A DNA stretch of 7,759 nucleotides from Pontiella desulfatans. GTDB lineage: Bacteria; Verrucomicrobiota; Kiritimatiellia; Kiritimatiellales; Pontiellaceae. The notes under the pieces are model-generated. The model did not search any database. It saw only the letters and a program-made list of their open reading frames with translations, and was not told the origin of the DNA. This document shows, one piece after another, positions 6,357-7,759 of the stretch. Location: positions 1-7,759 of the forward strand of contig JARFRL010000120.1 in NCBI GenBank assembly GCA_029287275.1, read 5' to 3'. Each line of letters starts with the position of its first letter. Within the stretch, counting starts at the first letter, position 1. The translations under genes were made by a program, and so were the position numbers.

Positions 6357-6965
6357 ATGCCCGAGGAAAACAATTATCAAACGCGGGTCACCCTGTTGGC
6401 CAAGCTGAAGAAATCCGAGAACCACGAAGCGTGGCTCGAGTTCGAGAACATCTACCGCGGTTTCATTCTCAGCCTGATCCTGCGCATGGGCATCAACGCC
6501 GACGACGCGGAGGACATCAGCCAGGCCGTGCTGACCAAGGTCTGGCAGAAGATCGAGGATTTCGAATACAACCAGAACAAGGGCAAATTCCACAACTGGC
6601 TCGCGGCCATGACCCGCAACACGGTGAAGGACTTTTTTCGGACGAAGAAAAACTTCATCACCGGCCGCGATTCGGTGGAATATCAGGAGCAATACGTCTC
6701 CATCGAGGAGCATGTGCTACCCGACATCGAAAACCTCGCCCGCGAGGAATGGGTGCTGCACATCACCAATCTGGCTTGGAACAACATCAAAGACGAGATC
6801 CACGAAACCAAGCGCGAGGTCTTCAAACTCATCTCCGCCGAGGTCCCCAACAAGGAAATCGCGGAAAAACTCGACCTCTCCGAGGCCAGCGTACGGGTCT
6901 ATAAAGCCGAAGTGTTTAAAAAAATGCGCGCCGAAATCACCCGCCTCAACCGCGATCTAGGCTAA
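6357..6965 (+). CDS. Sigma-70 family (ECF-like) RNA polymerase sigma factor
   Basis: The 202-residue protein has sigma region 2 at about 25-97 (YRGFILSL, then DAEDISQAVLTKVWQKI at 50-66, GKFHNWLAAMTRN at 76-88 and KDFFRTKK for promoter melting) and region 4 at about 150-195, with a helix-turn-helix at 164-187 (VPNKEIAEKLDLSEASVRVY) that reads the -35 box. Regions 1 and 3 are absent, as in ECF factors. There is no anti-sigma gene next to it; the upstream kinase is the likely regulator, an arrangement known for ECF groups in Planctomycetes and relatives. The ATG at 6357 is chosen because it starts right at the family's N-terminus; upstream in-frame ATGs lie inside the kinase gene. No ribosome binding site is visible, consistent with translational coupling to the kinase stop 2 bases before. 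It may recognise the paired promoters at 3929 and 7030. Confidence 0.93.
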   Translation: MPEENNYQTRVTLLAKLKKSENHEAWLEFENIYRGFILSLILRMGINADDAEDISQAVLTKVWQKIEDFEYNQNKGKFHNWLAAMTRNTVKDFFRTKKNFITGRDSVEYQEQYVSIEEHVLPDIENLAREEWVLHITNLAWNNIKDEIHETKREVFKLISAEVPNKEIAEKLDLSEASVRVYKAEVFKKMRAEITRLNRDLG

Positions 6966-6968
6966 AAA

Positions 6969-6994
6969 CCCCCGCAAAACCGCGATTTCGGGGG
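6969..6994 (+). terminator. Hairpin after the sigma gene, possible terminator
   Basis: CCCCCG (6969-6974) pairs with CGGGGG (6989-6994) across 14 bases, 3 bases after the sigma stop codon. No T-tract follows, so it may be a weak or factor-assisted terminator or a 3'-end stabiliser. Nothing further was seen between 6995 and 7029, which is A-rich. Confidence 0.4.
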
Positions 6995-7029
6995 CCGTAT
7001 GAAAGAAACGTGAAAAAAAACGCGTTTTC

Positions 7030-7059
7030 GGATAACGCTTCTCCGCGAGCCCTCGTATT
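7030..7059 (+). promoter_or_regulatory. ECF-type promoter, copy 2
   Basis: GGATAAC (7030-7036), 17 bases, CGTATT (7054-7059), identical boxes and spacing to 3929-3958. From 7030 to 7077 the match to 3929-3976 is 41 of 48 without gaps, and five of the seven differences fall in the spacer. It lies 64 bases after the sigma gene and points away from it. Confidence 0.55.
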
Positions 7060-7063
7060 CATT

Positions 7064-7176
7064 AGTGAACCCAACAATTTCATAATCGGGCATCAGCGGT
7101 AACCCAAGTGAACCCAAACTCACCGCCGCCCGTTACTCCTAGAAGCGCCCCGACTAACCCCCGGGGCTCTTTTTTT
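7064..7176 (+). ncRNA. Candidate small RNA, copy 2 (about 113 nt)
   Basis: The transcript would begin AGTGAACCCAACAA at A7064, as in copy 1. AACCCAA occurs at 7068-7074, 7101-7107 and 7111-7117. The hairpin has lower stem CGGGC/GCCCG (7087-7091 with 7128-7132), an asymmetric internal loop and upper stem GCGGT/ACCGC (7096-7100 with 7122-7126); the 21-base loop holds AAGTGAACCCAAAC as in copy 1. TTACTCC and an intrinsic terminator complete it. The lower stem differs fully in sequence from copy 1 but still pairs, which is evidence for a selected RNA structure. No plus-strand gene follows before the window edge, so this copy is unlikely to be an mRNA leader. Confidence 0.62.
7147..7176 (+). terminator. 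Intrinsic terminator of small RNA copy 2
   Basis: GCCCCG (7147-7152) pairs with CGGGGC (7162-7167) across a 9-base loop, followed by TCTTTTTTT (7168-7176). The loop, like that of copy 1, carries an ACCC run. It is followed by the shared GCCCACG. Confidence 0.78.
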
Positions 7177-7184
7177 GCCCACGC

Positions 7185-7200
7185 GCGGCGGAACCGCCGC
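7185..7200. other. GC-only palindrome between two terminators
   Basis: GCGGCGG-AA-CCGCCGC is a perfect 7-base inverted repeat with a 2-base centre. It lies between the small-RNA terminator and the bidirectional terminator. A hairpin with so short a loop is strained, so it may be a DNA site; no role is evident. Confidence 0.35.
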
Positions 7201-7212
7201 CCCCGAAAAGGG

Positions 7213-7240
7213 AAAAGCCCCGGCTTTCGCCGGGGCTTTT
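7213..7240. terminator. Strong bidirectional intrinsic terminator
   Basis: AAAAGCCCCGGC (7213-7224) and GCCGGGGCTTTT (7229-7240) are perfect reverse complements around a TTTC loop. It works as a terminator in both directions: 77 bases after the stop of the minus-strand gene and as a back-stop for plus-strand transcription from the small-RNA element. Confidence 0.85.
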
Positions 7241-7248
7241 CGGAGTTG

Positions 7249-7292
7249 CCACGCGTTGGAAGAGGCGGGAGGATCCTACCTCCAGCGCGTGG
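7249..7292. repeat. Imperfect inverted repeat in the 3' region of the minus-strand gene
   Basis: CCACGCGTTGGA (7249-7260) and TCCAGCGCGTGG (7281-7292) pair at 11 of 12 positions, with the remaining pair a G-T type. The loop contains AGGATCCT. It lies in the 3' untranslated part of the minus-strand gene, 25 bases beyond its stop. It could be a processing or stability hairpin or a dispersed repeat unit. Confidence 0.45.
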
Positions 7293-7317
7293 ATGTTAGG
7301 GAGAGTCAGGTTTTGTT

Positions 7318-7759
7318 CTAGCGGGTTACCTCCACTTTATAAAAGCAGCTTCCATCGTTCGCGAGGTCTTCAACGGTGATCGGATCGCCCGTTCCCGCGA
7401 CGTCCTTCACCAGCTCGATCCAACCGGAACTCAGATCGGAGCGGCAGTAGACGGTGTAATCGCGACTCGGCGCGGAATCAAACGTCACGAGGCATCCGCC
7501 GCCAACCCGCGGCTGGATGTCGGATACATGGAAGAAGGAGCTCACGTCCAGCGCGTCGGTGCCGGCGATGTCTTCGTCGCCATCCGAGCTCAGGTCGCCG
7601 TCGGTGTCCCAATTGTCTGCGGCGGTGCCCGCGGTATACTCCGCGAGATTAGACATGCCGTCGTTGTCGGAGTCCGCCGCCGCGTCGTCGCCCACGGCGT
7701 TCAAGCCGTAGGTTTTCTCGTAGCCGTCGGACATGCCGTCGAAGTCGGAATCGCCTTCC
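7318..7759 (-). CDS. C-terminal end of a secreted protein with thrombospondin type 3-like calcium-binding repeats (partial)
   Basis: The frame is open to the right edge, so only the last 146 residues are seen and the ATG at 7734 is internal. The visible part begins with DxDxDG repeats typical of thrombospondin type 3 / EF-like calcium loops: DSDFDGMSDGYE, DSDNDGMSNLAEY, NWDTDGDLSSDGDED, then AGTDALD. These normally occur in large exported proteins and link domains stiffened by calcium. After them comes a beta-rich terminal domain of about 75 residues (SFFHVSDIQPR, LVTFDSAPSRDYTVYCRSDL, GWIELV, FYKVEV) of a kind common at the ends of PVC secreted proteins; the closing FYKVEVTR suits a beta-sandwich end. 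There is no sorting anchor at the C-terminus. The catalytic or binding part lies outside the window. The bidirectional terminator at 7213-7240 ends its transcript. Confidence 0.88.
   Translation of the reverse strand, partial: EGDSDFDGMSDGYEKTYGLNAVGDDAAADSDNDGMSNLAEYTAGTAADNWDTDGDLSSDGDEDIAGTDALDVSSFFHVSDIQPRVGGGCLVTFDSAPSRDYTVYCRSDLSSGWIELVKDVAGTGDPITVEDLANDGSCFYKVEVTR

Noticed and set aside
3929..7183. Composite transposon with the two elements as terminal direct repeats
   Set aside because: No transposase or target duplication is present, the elements contain promoter and terminator logic, and both point the same way with diverged spacers; regulatory duplication fits better.
1..7759. tRNA, rRNA, CRISPR array or insertion sequence
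   Set aside because: No cloverleaf with CCA-type acceptor, rRNA block, regularly spaced direct repeats or transposase motifs were seen on either strand.

Overview
The window is GC-rich bacterial DNA, probably from the PVC superphylum and perhaps Kiritimatiellota or a relative. This is inferred from the gene content: a Ser/Thr kinase fused to a membrane, TPR-like and leucine-rich-repeat sensor and coupled to a small sigma-70 family factor; a large secreted protein with calcium-binding DxDxDG repeats; and an alginate-export-type porin. No rRNA or taxonomic marker is present, so the placement is tentative.

Left part (1-2502). The 3' half of a class 1B dihydroorotate dehydrogenase gene (pyrD) enters from the left edge. 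After 9 bases comes a membrane-anchored protein of unknown function that may be an N-terminal remnant, and after 4 more bases a lipoprotein that looks like a two-lobed pepsin/retropepsin-fold protein with degraded active-site motifs. These three genes look like one operon. A YgbA family (nitrosative-stress) gene converges on it from the minus strand, overlapping the lipoprotein 3' end by 25 bases. The spacer after it holds a sigma-70-like promoter with CCGTT/AACGG half-sites, which serves the porin gene.

Middle part (2503-6965). The outer-membrane porin is followed by a long nested inverted repeat, a short RNA-like element (copy 1), then a two-gene unit: the kinase-sensor (739 aa) and, 2 bases after its stop, the sigma factor (202 aa). 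The kinase lacks the usual beta-3 lysine but has a lysine in place of the third glycine of the nucleotide loop, the arrangement known from eukaryotic WNK kinases.

Right part (6966-7759). A second copy of the RNA-like element lies just behind the sigma gene, followed by further hairpins, a strong bidirectional terminator, and the C-terminal end of a secreted protein on the minus strand that runs off the right edge.

The most interesting signal is the pair of about 114-nt elements at 3929-4084 and 7030-7183 that bracket the kinase-sigma unit. Each has a GGATAAC-N17-CGTATT promoter resembling ECF-sigma promoters, a conserved transcript start region, three AACCCAA motifs, a two-part hairpin whose lower stem differs in sequence but keeps its pairing, and an intrinsic terminator. 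Copy 2 has no plus-strand gene behind it, which favours free-standing small RNAs over mRNA leaders. My model, an inference, is a signalling cassette: the membrane kinase senses something, acts on its partner sigma factor, and that factor drives two sister small RNAs whose exposed AACCCAA sites bind a protein or target mRNAs.
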